The position numbers and the translations under genes are program-made. The notes under the pieces were generated by a model. That model searched no databases, was not told the origin of the DNA, and worked only from the letters and a program-made list of their open reading frames with translations. From the IMG/VR virus record IMGVR_UViG_3300001041_000017, positions 16,058 through 80,057 of that record: a DNA stretch of 64,000 bases, one strand, 5' to 3'. Position 1 is the stretch's first letter. Each line of letters starts with the position of its first letter. Shown here one piece after another: positions 1 to 7,823 of this stretch. This DNA comes from a virus.

Positions 1-342
1 CTAAGTAAAAATTTCAATGAATCAGAATTTGTATGCAAATGTGGCTGCGGAACCGTCCATGTAAATCCTAATCTTATCTCTAAACTTCAAAAACTTAGAG
101 ATATGGTTGGGAAACCTATAACTATTGTTTCTGGTTATAGGTGTGCAGCTCATAACGCTGCTGTAGGTGGGGTTCCGAGAAGTCAACATAAACTTGGTAA
201 TGCTGCCGATATATCTATATCAGGAATGTCTCCTGCTGAAGTCGCTAAACTGGCTGAAAAGGTTGGGTTTAACGGTATCGGGAGATATTCTACATTCACT
301 CACGTTGATGTTAGAGGTTATAGATCTAGGTGGAATGGTTAG
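1..342 (+). CDS. Peptidase M15-type (VanY-like) endopeptidase, C-terminal part
   Basis: The reading frame is open from the first base, so the gene's 5' end lies outside the window. The visible 113 residues form an M15_3-type zinc peptidase that would cut the peptide stems of peptidoglycan. Visible motifs are SGYRC, SQHKLGNAADI (zinc ligands His and Asp) and FTHVDVR (zinc ligand His). The same domain ends the tail lysin at 10664-12427, so the phage carries two copies. Since the holin at 32540 has no endolysin next to it, this gene may be the endolysin or a capsid-side lysin; that is inference. Confidence 0.8.
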   Translation, partial: LSKNFNESEFVCKCGCGTVHVNPNLISKLQKLRDMVGKPITIVSGYRCAAHNAAVGGVPRSQHKLGNAADISISGMSPAEVAKLAEKVGFNGIGRYSTFTHVDVRGYRSRWNG

Positions 343-372
343 ACCATATTGCTGAACCTAACAATATGGTCT
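341..372 (+). promoter_or_regulatory. RNA hairpin over the stop codon of the M15 gene
   Basis: An 11-bp perfect inverted repeat (AGACCATATTG at 341-351, CAATATGGTCT at 362-372) with a 10-nt loop overlaps the TAG stop. It is followed by TAATAAAA rather than a T-run, so it is more likely an mRNA processing or stabilising element, or a weak terminator, than a strong terminator. Confidence 0.5.
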
Positions 373-404
373 TAATAAAATACTTAATGAAAGGAGGAAT
401 CCTA

Positions 405-584
405 ATGCCTAAAGTACCGAAAAATATGACTGGTGACGGTAATTTAGTTCATCCTGACGTTAAAGAGTGCTTGAATGCTGCTGTAGCAGATTTGGCAACA
501 CTTCGGGCTGAAATAATTGCCCTGAAAGGTGAAGAAGGAACTGAAACTCCCGAACTCACACTGGAAAAATCGGAAGATTCCTAA
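405..584 (+). CDS. Hypothetical 59-aa protein
   Basis: A small gene with an excellent ribosome binding site (AAGGAGG) seven bases before ATG 405. In-frame triplets reach further upstream but lack a binding site. The protein is a short amphipathic-helix region (about residues 18-42) followed by a Glu/Thr-rich tail; no family is recognised. It sits between the M15 peptidase and a strong terminator, so the two are probably co-transcribed. A small structural or lysis accessory is possible but there is no direct evidence. Confidence 0.6.
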   Translation: MPKVPKNMTGDGNLVHPDVKECLNAAVADLATLRAEIIALKGEEGTETPELTLEKSEDS

Positions 585-610
585 ACTTCATAAAATCCAA
601 AAACTACAGA

Positions 611-642
611 GGGGCTAAATGTTAAAGTTTAGCCCCTTTTTT
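611..642 (+). terminator. Rho-independent terminator
   Basis: A 9-bp perfect stem (GGGGCTAAA at 611-619 with TTTAGCCCC at 628-636) and an 8-nt loop is followed by TTTTTT. It closes the short transcript ending with the 59-aa gene. Confidence 0.85.
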
Positions 643-682
643 AATATCTATTTTTAATAATTGTTGAAAGGAAGTTTTATTT

Positions 683-910
683 TTGTCAAATAAATCTGTT
701 TCAAAAAATTTAGATTTAGAGAGAAAATTCTCTTATCATCCTCCAAAATTAGGACAGCCAGAAAAATATGAGATTATTAGAAGTATGGCTAAAGATTTAG
801 CATACAGAATTAATGAATTATGTCCTGATTGTGAAGAAAAATATGAATCCTTAAAAAGACTTCAGGAATCTGTTTTCTGGGCTAATGCCGGAATAGCTAG
901 AAACGAATAA
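683..910 (+). CDS. Acb2/Tad1-type hairpin protein, probable cyclic-nucleotide sponge (anti-CBASS)
   Basis: 75 residues, TTG start with binding site GAAAGGAAG. The protein matches the small two-helix Acb2/Tad1 hairpin family: an N-terminal FSYHPP motif, a Gln-x-x-x-Tyr then Ile-Arg segment, KDLAYRI, the CP turn (NELCPDCEEKY) and the C-terminal WANAGIARNE. Known Acb2 proteins (T4 Vs.4, Pseudomonas phage PaMx33) form oligomers that sequester the cyclic di- and trinucleotides of CBASS defence, and Tad1 proteins also bind gcADPR of Thoeris. Which signal this one binds cannot be told from sequence. It lies between the terminator and the head-tail genes and is likely expressed with them; the placement inside a structural module is notable for a counter-defence gene. 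Confidence 0.75.
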   Translation: MSNKSVSKNLDLERKFSYHPPKLGQPEKYEIIRSMAKDLAYRINELCPDCEEKYESLKRLQESVFWANAGIARNE

Positions 911-933
911 TTTTTGAAAGGAGAATCTTTTAA

Positions 934-1233
934 GTGGCTAAAAAATATTTAGTTCAATTTATTGGGACAGCACAAACCAGGGCTACCCATAGGTATAAAT
1001 TCACCAAAGCAAAACCCTTTGATATCGTTTTCGAAGAAGATATTGAGTATTACCAAGACAATATCGACTTCCTTATTGTTCAAGAAATAAAAGATGTCTT
1101 GGAAGAAGTAGAGGAAGATTTGGATATCGAAGAAGAGGAAGACTTAGATATTAAAGACGATGAGGATCTTCCCGACTCCTTAGAGGAAACCGAAGAACAA
1201 ATTGCTGAAAAAAAGAAAAAAGTTAAAAAGTAA
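934..1233 (+). CDS. Small acidic head-module protein of unknown function
   Basis: 99 residues, GTG start with GAAAGGAG seven bases upstream. The first 50 residues look like a compact beta domain (KKYLVQFIG onward); from about residue 52 the protein is extremely acidic (EEVEEDLDIEEEEDLD) and then ends in a basic run (EKKKKVKK). Small genes at this position just upstream of the connector are commonly head-tail or capsid accessory proteins, but no family is recognised. The acidic-then-lysine tail recurs in several unrelated proteins of this phage. Confidence 0.55.
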   Translation: MAKKYLVQFIGTAQTRATHRYKFTKAKPFDIVFEEDIEYYQDNIDFLIVQEIKDVLEEVEEDLDIEEEEDLDIKDDEDLPDSLEETEEQIAEKKKKVKK

Positions 1234-1246
1234 GGGTGATGTTTAA

Positions 1247-1846
1247 ATGCCAGAAGATATTCTCTGGATAAGCCCTAAAGATGTCCGTGATAGTACAGAG
1301 ATTAAGTTAGTTAAGGGTAAAACCGATTCAGTTTTAAATCTTTGCATAAAAAGAGCTATGGCTAAAATTCAGGCATTCTCTAATGTTAAATTTACTCCCT
1401 ACGAAGACAGAAAGTATCTTGACGGAAACGATTCTTCAGTTATTGAATTACCAGAAAACCTTATTAGTTTTGCTTTAGTGTTAGTTGACGGTGTAAACGT
1501 AACAGATTTAATAACGAACAACAATAAAAATATATCATCAATTAACGATGTTTTTTATTCTGGAACTTCTAATGTGATAGTTGAAGGAATCTGGGGATAC
1601 GATCCTATTCCTGAAGAATTAAAGATGGGTTTATTTTTATTGACTGAATCTTTAGCCTTAGTAAATAATGACATGGACGGTAAAAAAGCCTTAGCCTCAC
1701 CTTTCAAGATACAGAAGTTTGGTTCATTTCAGTATGAAATGTTTTCTACTGGTGGGAATAAAAAAACTACTGGAATCCCTGAAGTGGATATGTTGATAAA
1801 ACCTTTTACCTCTAAAGCAAATGCTATTTTTTGCGAGGTGATATAA
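1247..1846 (+). CDS. Head-tail connector (gp6/gp15-type adaptor)
   Basis: 199 residues. The N-terminus (ILWISPKDVRDSTEI, then an alpha-helical stretch VLNLCIKRAMAKIQ) and the ELPENLISFALVLVDG segment have the layout of the adaptor proteins that form the first ring under the portal in SPP1/HK97-like siphoviruses (gp15/gp6, YqbG-like). The assignment rests on this pattern and on gene order: it is followed directly by stopper-, gp10- and terminator-like genes and then the tail tube. Binding site GGGTGATG precedes ATG 1247. Confidence 0.65.
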   Translation: MPEDILWISPKDVRDSTEIKLVKGKTDSVLNLCIKRAMAKIQAFSNVKFTPYEDRKYLDGNDSSVIELPENLISFALVLVDGVNVTDLITNNNKNISSINDVFYSGTSNVIVEGIWGYDPIPEELKMGLFLLTESLALVNNDMDGKKALASPFKIQKFGSFQYEMFSTGGNKKTTGIPEVDMLIKPFTSKANAIFCEVI

Positions 1847-1847
1847 C

Positions 1848-2171
1848 TTGTTTGATACAACAATTTCTGTTCTTAGGAAAAAATCTAAACCAAACATTGA
1901 TAAAAAGATTGAACAAGTTGAGGATCTAATAGCAAATGAAATTCCGGCTATGTTTGATAAGCCAAAAAGTTCTTTTAAAAGAACCGATGCTGGAGGTATG
2001 AATCAAACGGTCATACCTTTATATACTCAGTATGACGATTCATTAGGATTTGTCGAATTATTAATTAACGACATAATCATAAACGAAAAAACAGGAAAGA
2101 GATATGTAGTTATTGAGGAACCCTTTGATTGTCGGGGTCATCATATCGAAGCATATCTAAAGTCTAATTAA
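1848..2171 (+). CDS. Head closure/stopper-like protein
   Basis: 107 residues from a TTG start just after the previous stop (binding site GAGGTGAT within the upstream gene). The C-terminal half (VELLINDIIINEKTGKRYVV, then an EEPFDCRGHHIEAYL end) has the beta-barrel pattern of SPP1 gp16-like stopper proteins, which close the head channel and connect it to the tail. The call is supported mainly by size and by its place second in the connector cluster. Confidence 0.55.
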   Translation: MFDTTISVLRKKSKPNIDKKIEQVEDLIANEIPAMFDKPKSSFKRTDAGGMNQTVIPLYTQYDDSLGFVELLINDIIINEKTGKRYVVIEEPFDCRGHHIEAYLKSN

Positions 2172-2654
2172 ATGAAAATAATTTATAAATGTGACGTTGG
2201 TAAGTTAGTAACTGTCGTCCGGCAGCTAAGAAGACAAAAAATACTTGAGCTTAGTCATGTTATCAATGTTAGAACAAAAGAGATTCTTGACGAAGCAAGG
2301 TTAGAACATAGTGGTTCAGGTATGCCTTTCACAGGTTATTTAGGAAGTAGTTTAACCCATGAATTCTACGTTGATTCTGGATTAGGAAGAATCATAGGTA
2401 AAGTAGGAACAAACGTCAAATACGCCGAACTAAGGCATAGTGGAAGCCCATCAAGAAAAAGATGGTTCGTTTCTTTCAAAACTGCTCCATTGCTTAAAGC
2501 ATGGTTTATCAGAAAAGCAGGAGTTTCTAAAAAGGTTGTAGACAAATGGAAAGGTGGATGGGTTACAGACTCTCACCATCCTTTCTTTAAAATTGTTTTC
2601 GATAGAAAGAAACTACTTATCAAGAGTGATTTAGATAGGGTGATGAATTCTTGA
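2172..2654 (+). CDS. HK97 gp10-like minor tail/head-tail joining protein
   Basis: 160 residues starting at ATG immediately after the upstream stop codon. The ARLEHSGSGMPFTGYLGSSL and VGTNVKYAELRHSGSPSRK segments are typical of the HK97-gp10 family, with the 'G-tNV-YA---h-G' block that marks these proteins. They act in tail completion or in joining head to tail. It overlaps the next gene by four bases, indicating translational coupling. Confidence 0.65.
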   Translation: MKIIYKCDVGKLVTVVRQLRRQKILELSHVINVRTKEILDEARLEHSGSGMPFTGYLGSSLTHEFYVDSGLGRIIGKVGTNVKYAELRHSGSPSRKRWFVSFKTAPLLKAWFIRKAGVSKKVVDKWKGGWVTDSHHPFFKIVFDRKKLLIKSDLDRVMNS

Positions 2655-3136
2655 AGAAAAAATTCTTTGGTAAACAGTTAAGCGAAAAACTCTTAGAAAT
2701 CATTAGAAATGATTTTACAGAGTTGAAAACTTTAGAACTTGGTGAATTATCAAAACTCCCCTCTCCTACAGAGTGGGATTCTTTTTTGCCAGGAATAATC
2801 CTAATACCTTTAAGAACTAGGTCGGTAACGGCTGATAACGAATCTATAGTTGATTCGGTCTACAGCTATACAATGTACTATTTAAAGATGTTTGAAGAGG
2901 ATTCTAGTCCTTACAATTTTGTATACGAGGATTCAGAAAAAATCTCTCAAATAATTCTTGAAAATAAAACATTGGGAGATTTTAAAATACCTGACGGTGG
3001 GAGAGTTATTAATTGTTCCTGCGAAAATGTTTTGTACGATAATTCGCTTAATTCATATCTAAAGACTTTAGAAGAAGTGAATATTGTTGCAGTAGAGTTT
3101 GATCCAAAAATATATTTCAGGACACTAAGAGGTTAG
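2651..3136 (+). CDS. Tail terminator/tail completion-like protein
   Basis: 161 residues from a TTG that overlaps the upstream TGA. No strong motif is visible; size, mixed alpha/beta composition and a position between the gp10-like protein and the tail tube gene fit the tail terminator (gpU/gp17-like) that caps the tail tube. Binding site GATAGGGTGATG lies in the preceding gene. The function is inferred from gene order. Confidence 0.5.
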   Translation: MKKKFFGKQLSEKLLEIIRNDFTELKTLELGELSKLPSPTEWDSFLPGIILIPLRTRSVTADNESIVDSVYSYTMYYLKMFEEDSSPYNFVYEDSEKISQIILENKTLGDFKIPDGGRVINCSCENVLYDNSLNSYLKTLEEVNIVAVEFDPKIYFRTLRG

Positions 3137-3148
3137 GAGGGAAATAGA

Positions 3149-3784
3149 ATGTCTGATTTCGAAAGCGTTAAACTTGGCGTTTGTGATGTATTTATAATGC
3201 CAAAAAATCAAACTGTTGAAATAAACTTAGGTCTAACTCAGGGTGGTATAGAATTCACCTATAAGCCTGAATGGTTCGATGTTAAAGCGGATCAGTATGG
3301 AAATACCCCAATTGATTCAGTTCTCATTGGTGAGCAGGGATCAGCGAAAGTTCCGATGCTTGAAAGTACAGTCAAGAAAATGAAAATGGCTATGCCTACA
3401 TTCACGACTAAACCTGGGTCTACTACTGACAAACCGGGGTCTCTTCATTTTGGTAGAAAGCCCGGTCTAAGGGCTCAAGATCGATATATGAGATTACGAT
3501 TACATCCTATTTCAATGGCTGACACTGACTACAGCGAAGATATTATAATCTATCGGGCTGTAAATAAGGGAGAGGCAAAACTTGGTTTCACGTTTAATAA
3601 AGAAAGAATTATTGAGTGTACCTTTGATGCTTTCATAGATCCTACCAAGAAAAATGGAAGTATGTTATTCCAAATTGGGTCAGAAGGATTGAGTGGTACA
3701 TTCTTGGATCTTTCTACTGCTGCTGAAAATTCTCCAGAGTTTACTTCGACTGAAGACTTCGGACAGGAAATAATTGAAGATTAA
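3149..3784 (+). CDS. Major tail tube protein
   Basis: 211 residues with a strong binding site (GGAGGGAAA). The DVFIMPKNQTVEINLGLTQG opening, the GSAKVPMLEST segment and the RAVNKGEAKLGFTF strand near the end match Bacillota siphovirus tail tube proteins, which stack as hexamers to make the tail. It is followed by its own terminator, as expected for a very highly expressed structural gene, and then by the tail assembly chaperones, the standard order. Confidence 0.7.
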   Translation: MSDFESVKLGVCDVFIMPKNQTVEINLGLTQGGIEFTYKPEWFDVKADQYGNTPIDSVLIGEQGSAKVPMLESTVKKMKMAMPTFTTKPGSTTDKPGSLHFGRKPGLRAQDRYMRLRLHPISMADTDYSEDIIIYRAVNKGEAKLGFTFNKERIIECTFDAFIDPTKKNGSMLFQIGSEGLSGTFLDLSTAAENSPEFTSTEDFGQEIIED

Positions 3785-3794
3785 GAAAACATAA

Positions 3795-3829
3795 GGAATC
3801 GGAATAGAGATATTCTGGTTCCTTTTTTT
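3795..3829 (+). terminator. Rho-independent terminator after the tail tube gene
   Basis: A 12-bp stem containing two G-T wobbles (GGAATCGGAATA at 3795-3806 with TATTCTGGTTCC at 3811-3822) has a 4-nt loop and is followed by seven T. It probably lowers read-through into the chaperone and tape-measure genes. Confidence 0.8.
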
Positions 3830-3869
3830 ATGAAATTTATGAAATATAAATAATAGGAGGTTTTATTTT

Positions 3870-4313
3870 ATGTCTATTGGTGTAAGCAATCCTAAAATTC
3901 AGTATGTGGAATTGGACGATGATAAGAAGATCCCGATTAAGAAATTAGGGATCAAAAAATATGCTTTGATCTGCGGTTCCCTTAGAAAAATACTTAAAAA
4001 ACTATCAGAACAGGCAGAAAAAGCTAATCGGATTGAAAGTAACTCGAACTTGGTCTTTATTGACCTAATAATTGAGTTTATTGAGGAAAATACAGATCTG
4101 GTTATTGAGTTTGTTATGGATGCTGTTCCCGTCCTTGAGATTAACGACTTTGACGATCTTATAGGACTTTATGAATTGGTCAACATTGTTATAGCGGTTA
4201 TAGAGGTAAACAACCTATTCGCTATTGGTGAGAAGGTAAAAAAGTACCTGCCGGAACAGATGGAAGTACCGGAGGAAATGCTGAGAGACCTTCTGAAGAA
4301 TCAGAAAAAGTAG
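3870..4313 (+). CDS. Tail assembly chaperone, short form (gpG-like)
   Basis: 147 residues, strong AGGAGG site. The protein is mostly helical and acidic, as expected for the short tail assembly chaperone that coats the tape measure during tail assembly. Its position between tail tube and tape measure is diagnostic. The stop at 4311-4313 is bypassed by a -1 frameshift at 4238-4244 that would attach the following reading frame (see the site and the extension). Confidence 0.75.
   Translation: MSIGVSNPKIQYVELDDDKKIPIKKLGIKKYALICGSLRKILKKLSEQAEKANRIESNSNLVFIDLIIEFIEENTDLVIEFVMDAVPVLEINDFDDLIGLYELVNIVIAVIEVNNLFAIGEKVKKYLPEQMEVPEEMLRDLLKNQKK
4238..4244 (+). other. Programmed -1 ribosomal frameshift site A_AAA_AAG
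   Basis: The heptamer AAAAAAG sits with AAA (4239-4241) and AAG (4242-4244) as zero-frame codons, the canonical X_XXY_YYZ register for -1 slippage. The -1 frame is closed by TGA at 4229-4231 and opens only at 4232, so the slippery site lies just inside the short window where a shift is productive. After slippage the frame runs without interruption to 4687. Confidence 0.85.
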
Positions 4314-4687
4314 AAATTGATCCTAATTGGTATATAAAACTTGTAGGATTCATGGGTAGAGAGTACAACTATTCCCCAGATACAGTTGCAGAATTGTATC
4401 CTGGGGAAATTTTATGTTTGGTTAATGAGGCCAAACAAAGGAAAGAAGATGAGTTTAAATTAGAGGGAACCAAAAAGATAATAGAATATTTGTCATTAAT
4501 AAATATTCAGCATGGAGATCCAGAAGAAGTTAGGAGAGAATTATTAAAATCTCTGGAATCAGAGAGTCCATACTATAAGAAAGAAGAAAGAGATGAAGAA
4601 GGTTTTCAAAGATTAAAAGAAATGCAAGAAAGAATAAAAGAAACAAGTATAAGAGGAAGAGTAAATATAAAAATGGGTGGTGAATAG
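4244..4687 (+). CDS. -1 frame extension of the tail assembly chaperone (T part of gpGT)
   Basis: After the slip the ribosome reads about 147 more residues, giving a fusion of about 272 residues that begins at 3870. The first 25 residues are a Gly/Ser/Glu-rich linker (starting VPAGTDGSTGG), then the conserved-looking DPNWYIKLVGFMGREYNY block and an ELYPGEILCLVNEAKQRK helix. An ATG at 4352 exists but lacks a proper binding site, so independent translation is unlikely. In lambda and many siphoviruses the equivalent T domain recruits the tail tube protein to the tape measure. Confidence 0.8.
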   Translation, partial: VPAGTDGSTGGNAERPSEESEKVEIDPNWYIKLVGFMGREYNYSPDTVAELYPGEILCLVNEAKQRKEDEFKLEGTKKIIEYLSLINIQHGDPEEVRRELLKSLESESPYYKKEERDEEGFQRLKEMQERIKETSIRGRVNIKMGGE

Positions 4688-4688
4688 C

Positions 4689-7600
4689 TTGCCTACAAAT
4701 TACCTCTTACAAACAGAAGTAATAGCAGATGTAAATAATTTTAATACTGGTATGAGTCAGGCAGAAAAACAATTAATGTCTTTAGGTGCTGCTGGAATGG
4801 CACTTAATACGGTATTTACTAATTTACAAAGATCTATTTCAGCGTTTAACGCTAGTTTAAAGAATCTAAATAGTACAAGTTTCACAAACATACGAAGCAA
4901 TTTAAAAGCATTACAGACTTTAGGTAGGATTAATATACAAACAAAAGTAGATCATTCTGGGGTAGACCAAGTTATTACAAAACTTAAATCTGCTCATATG
5001 CTTAGAAATATCAATATTCAAACAAAAGTATATATGATTCCAGTAAACAATCTCATCACAAAATTAAAAACTGCCCATGCTTTAAATGATATAAGAATTA
5101 AAACTCAATCTGATAATAAAGGTGTTAATGATGTTGTAAAAAAATTAGATTCAATAAAAATATTATTAACCCATCCTATGGAATTGAGAATAAAAGCAGA
5201 ATTAACACCACTTAATTCTGTTGTAACAAAATTGATGGTTATTAAGAAATTATTAGAAGTTCCAATGAATCTTAGACTAAATGGAAGTCAGGCAAATTCA
5301 GTTTTCGCAAATATAAGAAGTTTATTCGCTGGAATGAGAGGAATAAGAATTGAGGCTGATAATTCAAGAATTGCAGAAACTTTAAGAGTTCTTAATCGAA
5401 TCATAATAGCAATAAATAAAATAAATGGTTCAAGGATTAGGGTAGATATTAACGGAAATCCATTAGGAGATTTAAGAAGAAGAACGGATCATGCAACAGA
5501 CGGAATTGAGGCTTTAAGAAATTCAGTCAGAAATTTAAAGAAAGATATGTATTTACTTGCCGGAGTAGGTTATATTTTCACTGGTGGGTGGATTTCTGAA
5601 AAACTATGGGAGGCTTTTGTTAAGCCTAATATGGAACTAGAAAAGATGAAAATATCTTTTGAAGTTCTTTTAAAGGATAAAGAAAAAGCAAAAACTTTGA
5701 TAGATTGGACCATAAAAGAAGCTGCGGTAAGTCCCTTTGAATCAAGAGGAATGCAGGACTTCGCTATGAAGATGTTAGGAGCTAATTTAGATCCAATTAA
5801 ACATTATCAGGTATTAAAAGATTTAGGAGCTTCACCTTCCCCATTAGGTTTGACTTCAGACCAGAACCTATCAGAGTTAGGTAGAATTATAGGATTAGCC
5901 TCCGGTGGTCAAATAGGTTTAGCTATGGACTCTATGGCATCCTTCTTTCCGGTAATAAGTCGTGCATCTATGAAACAATCGGCTGGATCTAAATTTGATA
6001 GCCAGAATCAGTATATGGGAGACTTTAAAGATTGGTTGGAAGATTTAAAAATAACTGTGGCAGATAGATTAGGTGGAATGTCAGAAAGAATAGGTAAAGA
6101 GACAGTATCGGGCAGATTAAGTACATTATCTGATATATATAATATTAGAAAGAAAGATATTGGGGATGTTAAATTATATGGATTAGTTTCATATGAAATA
6201 GAAAAATTAACAAAACTACTTTTAAGAGTTAAACCTGAAAATGTTGAAGCTATTGGTAAAGCTTTAGCCGACATGGTCAAGGTGGGATTAGAAGTTGTAA
6301 AAGTTTTCGGAGCGATTGTCTATTTATTTCTAATCAATTGGCAGACAATAAGATTTCCAATAGTAACAGCTACTTTTGCTTTAGTCGGTTTTTATACAGC
6401 CTCATTGTTAGTAGCTACTTTTAGGCCAATATTTGTTTTCCTAAGAATGTTGTACGCTGGATTTATGTCTTTAATAATAATTCAAAGGGCTAGATTTTGG
6501 TTAGTCTCATTTATGCTTACGGTAAATGGAACAGGACCTATTGCAGTATTATCGGCATTAATTCGTAGACTAGCTTTAGCTTTTGCATTCTTAAGATCTC
6601 AAATAGTAGCTCAAGGTTTATTAACCTTTTTAAGATCTTTTGGAAGGTTAGCCTTATCTTTATTGAATCCTATAAAATTACTAACATTAGGAGTTAAAGG
6701 TTTAGGGGCAGCATTTTCTTTTTTAACAACAGCTACAGGTCTAAGACTTATAATAATGTTGGCAGCAATAGCTATAGGTATTGCAGGGATGACAGGGATG
6801 CTTGACGGAATATTTGAAAAGTACCCAAGTTTGAAGGAATTCTTTGGTTTTAGTCCAGCATTTGCTAGTGATTTTGATTATGATGAAGCAGTTAAAAAAG
6901 CATTATCGGAACAAGATGAAGCTCTAAAGGGAAGTGACTTAACAAGTATTCCTGGATACCAAGAAAATGATATTACGGCAATAGCTTTAGCTATTAGGAC
7001 AACGAAAGAAAAATATGACGACATAAGAAATAGAATAATGAGTGAAAGAGACAGAGATTTAGAGAACTTAAAACAAAAAGATCCAGATGCAGAACAATCA
7101 GACGAGTATAAAAAAATTCAGCAAGAAGCTGACAAAAAACTTTTAGAAATAAACAAGAAACTTATAGACGAATTAAATGTTATTGGAGATAAAAAGACAT
7201 CCGATGAGGATAGAAATAAATTATTGGCAGCCATAGCAGAAACTCAAAAAGAATCAGCAGAATATTTGAATGACATAAAATATAACACGATGCAAAATCA
7301 ATATTCAGCTACGAAACAGCATGGAGATCTAGTAACATCCTTAGCTTCTGGTAAAAAAGACGTAGGGTTATTACAATACCTTGTCCAAAATCCTTTCGGA
7401 TTACGAGAAGAATCTCCAATGTATAGGCAATTAAGTAAAAATTATAGTATGGATATTATTGAATCGTTGAAGGATCAATTTAAAAGATTGACGGAGCAAA
7501 GAAATAAATTTGTAGATCAAGGTTATGGAGAAGGTAGCGATCAATTAATGCAAATTGATTTAGATCTTTTAAACGTCCAAAAAGAAGCTTTAGGACATTT

Positions 7601-7820
7601 GGATGAAATTAAAAAATCACTAAATCAAGGATCATTCAATCTTCCTTCAGGTATAAGTCCAATAACTTTGTACGATTACCATTCTGGCAAACCTGGTGGA
7701 ACTAGATCTATGACTTTTAAAGATTCTAAGTTTACCGTACAAGTTAAGCAATTAGCTGATATAGGTAATTCTTCATTTGAGGATGAGATTTCTAGGGCTG
7801 TAGCCCGATGGAGTGGATAA
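4689..7820 (+). CDS. Tape measure protein
   Basis: About 1043 residues from the favoured TTG start at 4689, preceded by GGTGGTGA; GTG at 4677 or 4680 is possible but poorly placed. This is the longest tail-core gene, in the standard slot after the chaperones, and its length sets tail length (roughly 150 nm by the usual 1.5 angstrom per residue rule). Residues about 75-260 contain some five or six degenerate units of about 30 residues with a repeated 'I-I-T-K...V--V--KL' pattern. Residues about 540-700 hold several hydrophobic segments that could enter the host membrane during DNA delivery, and the C-terminal third is a charged coiled-coil region. Confidence 0.9.
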   Translation: MPTNYLLQTEVIADVNNFNTGMSQAEKQLMSLGAAGMALNTVFTNLQRSISAFNASLKNLNSTSFTNIRSNLKALQTLGRINIQTKVDHSGVDQVITKLKSAHMLRNINIQTKVYMIPVNNLITKLKTAHALNDIRIKTQSDNKGVNDVVKKLDSIKILLTHPMELRIKAELTPLNSVVTKLMVIKKLLEVPMNLRLNGSQANSVFANIRSLFAGMRGIRIEADNSRIAETLRVLNRIIIAINKINGSRIRVDINGNPLGDLRRRTDHATDGIEALRNSVRNLKKDMYLLAGVGYIFTGGWISEKLWEAFVKPNMELEKMKISFEVLLKDKEKAKTLIDWTIKEAAVSPFESRGMQDFAMKMLGANLDPIKHYQVLKDLGASPSPLGLTSDQNLSELGRIIGLASGGQIGLAMDSMASFFPVISRASMKQSAGSKFDSQNQYMGDFKDWLEDLKITVADRLGGMSERIGKETVSGRLSTLSDIYNIRKKDIGDVKLYGLVSYEIEKLTKLLLRVKPENVEAIGKALADMVKVGLEVVKVFGAIVYLFLINWQTIRFPIVTATFALVGFYTASLLVATFRPIFVFLRMLYAGFMSLIIIQRARFWLVSFMLTVNGTGPIAVLSALIRRLALAFAFLRSQIVAQGLLTFLRSFGRLALSLLNPIKLLTLGVKGLGAAFSFLTTATGLRLIIMLAAIAIGIAGMTGMLDGIFEKYPSLKEFFGFSPAFASDFDYDEAVKKALSEQDEALKGSDLTSIPGYQENDITAIALAIRTTKEKYDDIRNRIMSERDRDLENLKQKDPDAEQSDEYKKIQQEADKKLLEINKKLIDELNVIGDKKTSDEDRNKLLAAIAETQKESAEYLNDIKYNTMQNQYSATKQHGDLVTSLASGKKDVGLLQYLVQNPFGLREESPMYRQLSKNYSMDIIESLKDQFKRLTEQRNKFVDQGYGEGSDQLMQIDLDLLNVQKEALGHLDEIKKSLNQGSFNLPSGISPITLYDYHSGKPGGTRSMTFKDSKFTVQVKQLADIGNSSFEDEISRAVARWSG

Positions 7821-7823
7821 TAA

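Noticed and set aside
4352-4687. Independent gene starting at ATG 4352
   Set aside because: There is no suitable binding site, and the frame is open upstream to the slippery heptamer, so it is treated as the frameshift extension.
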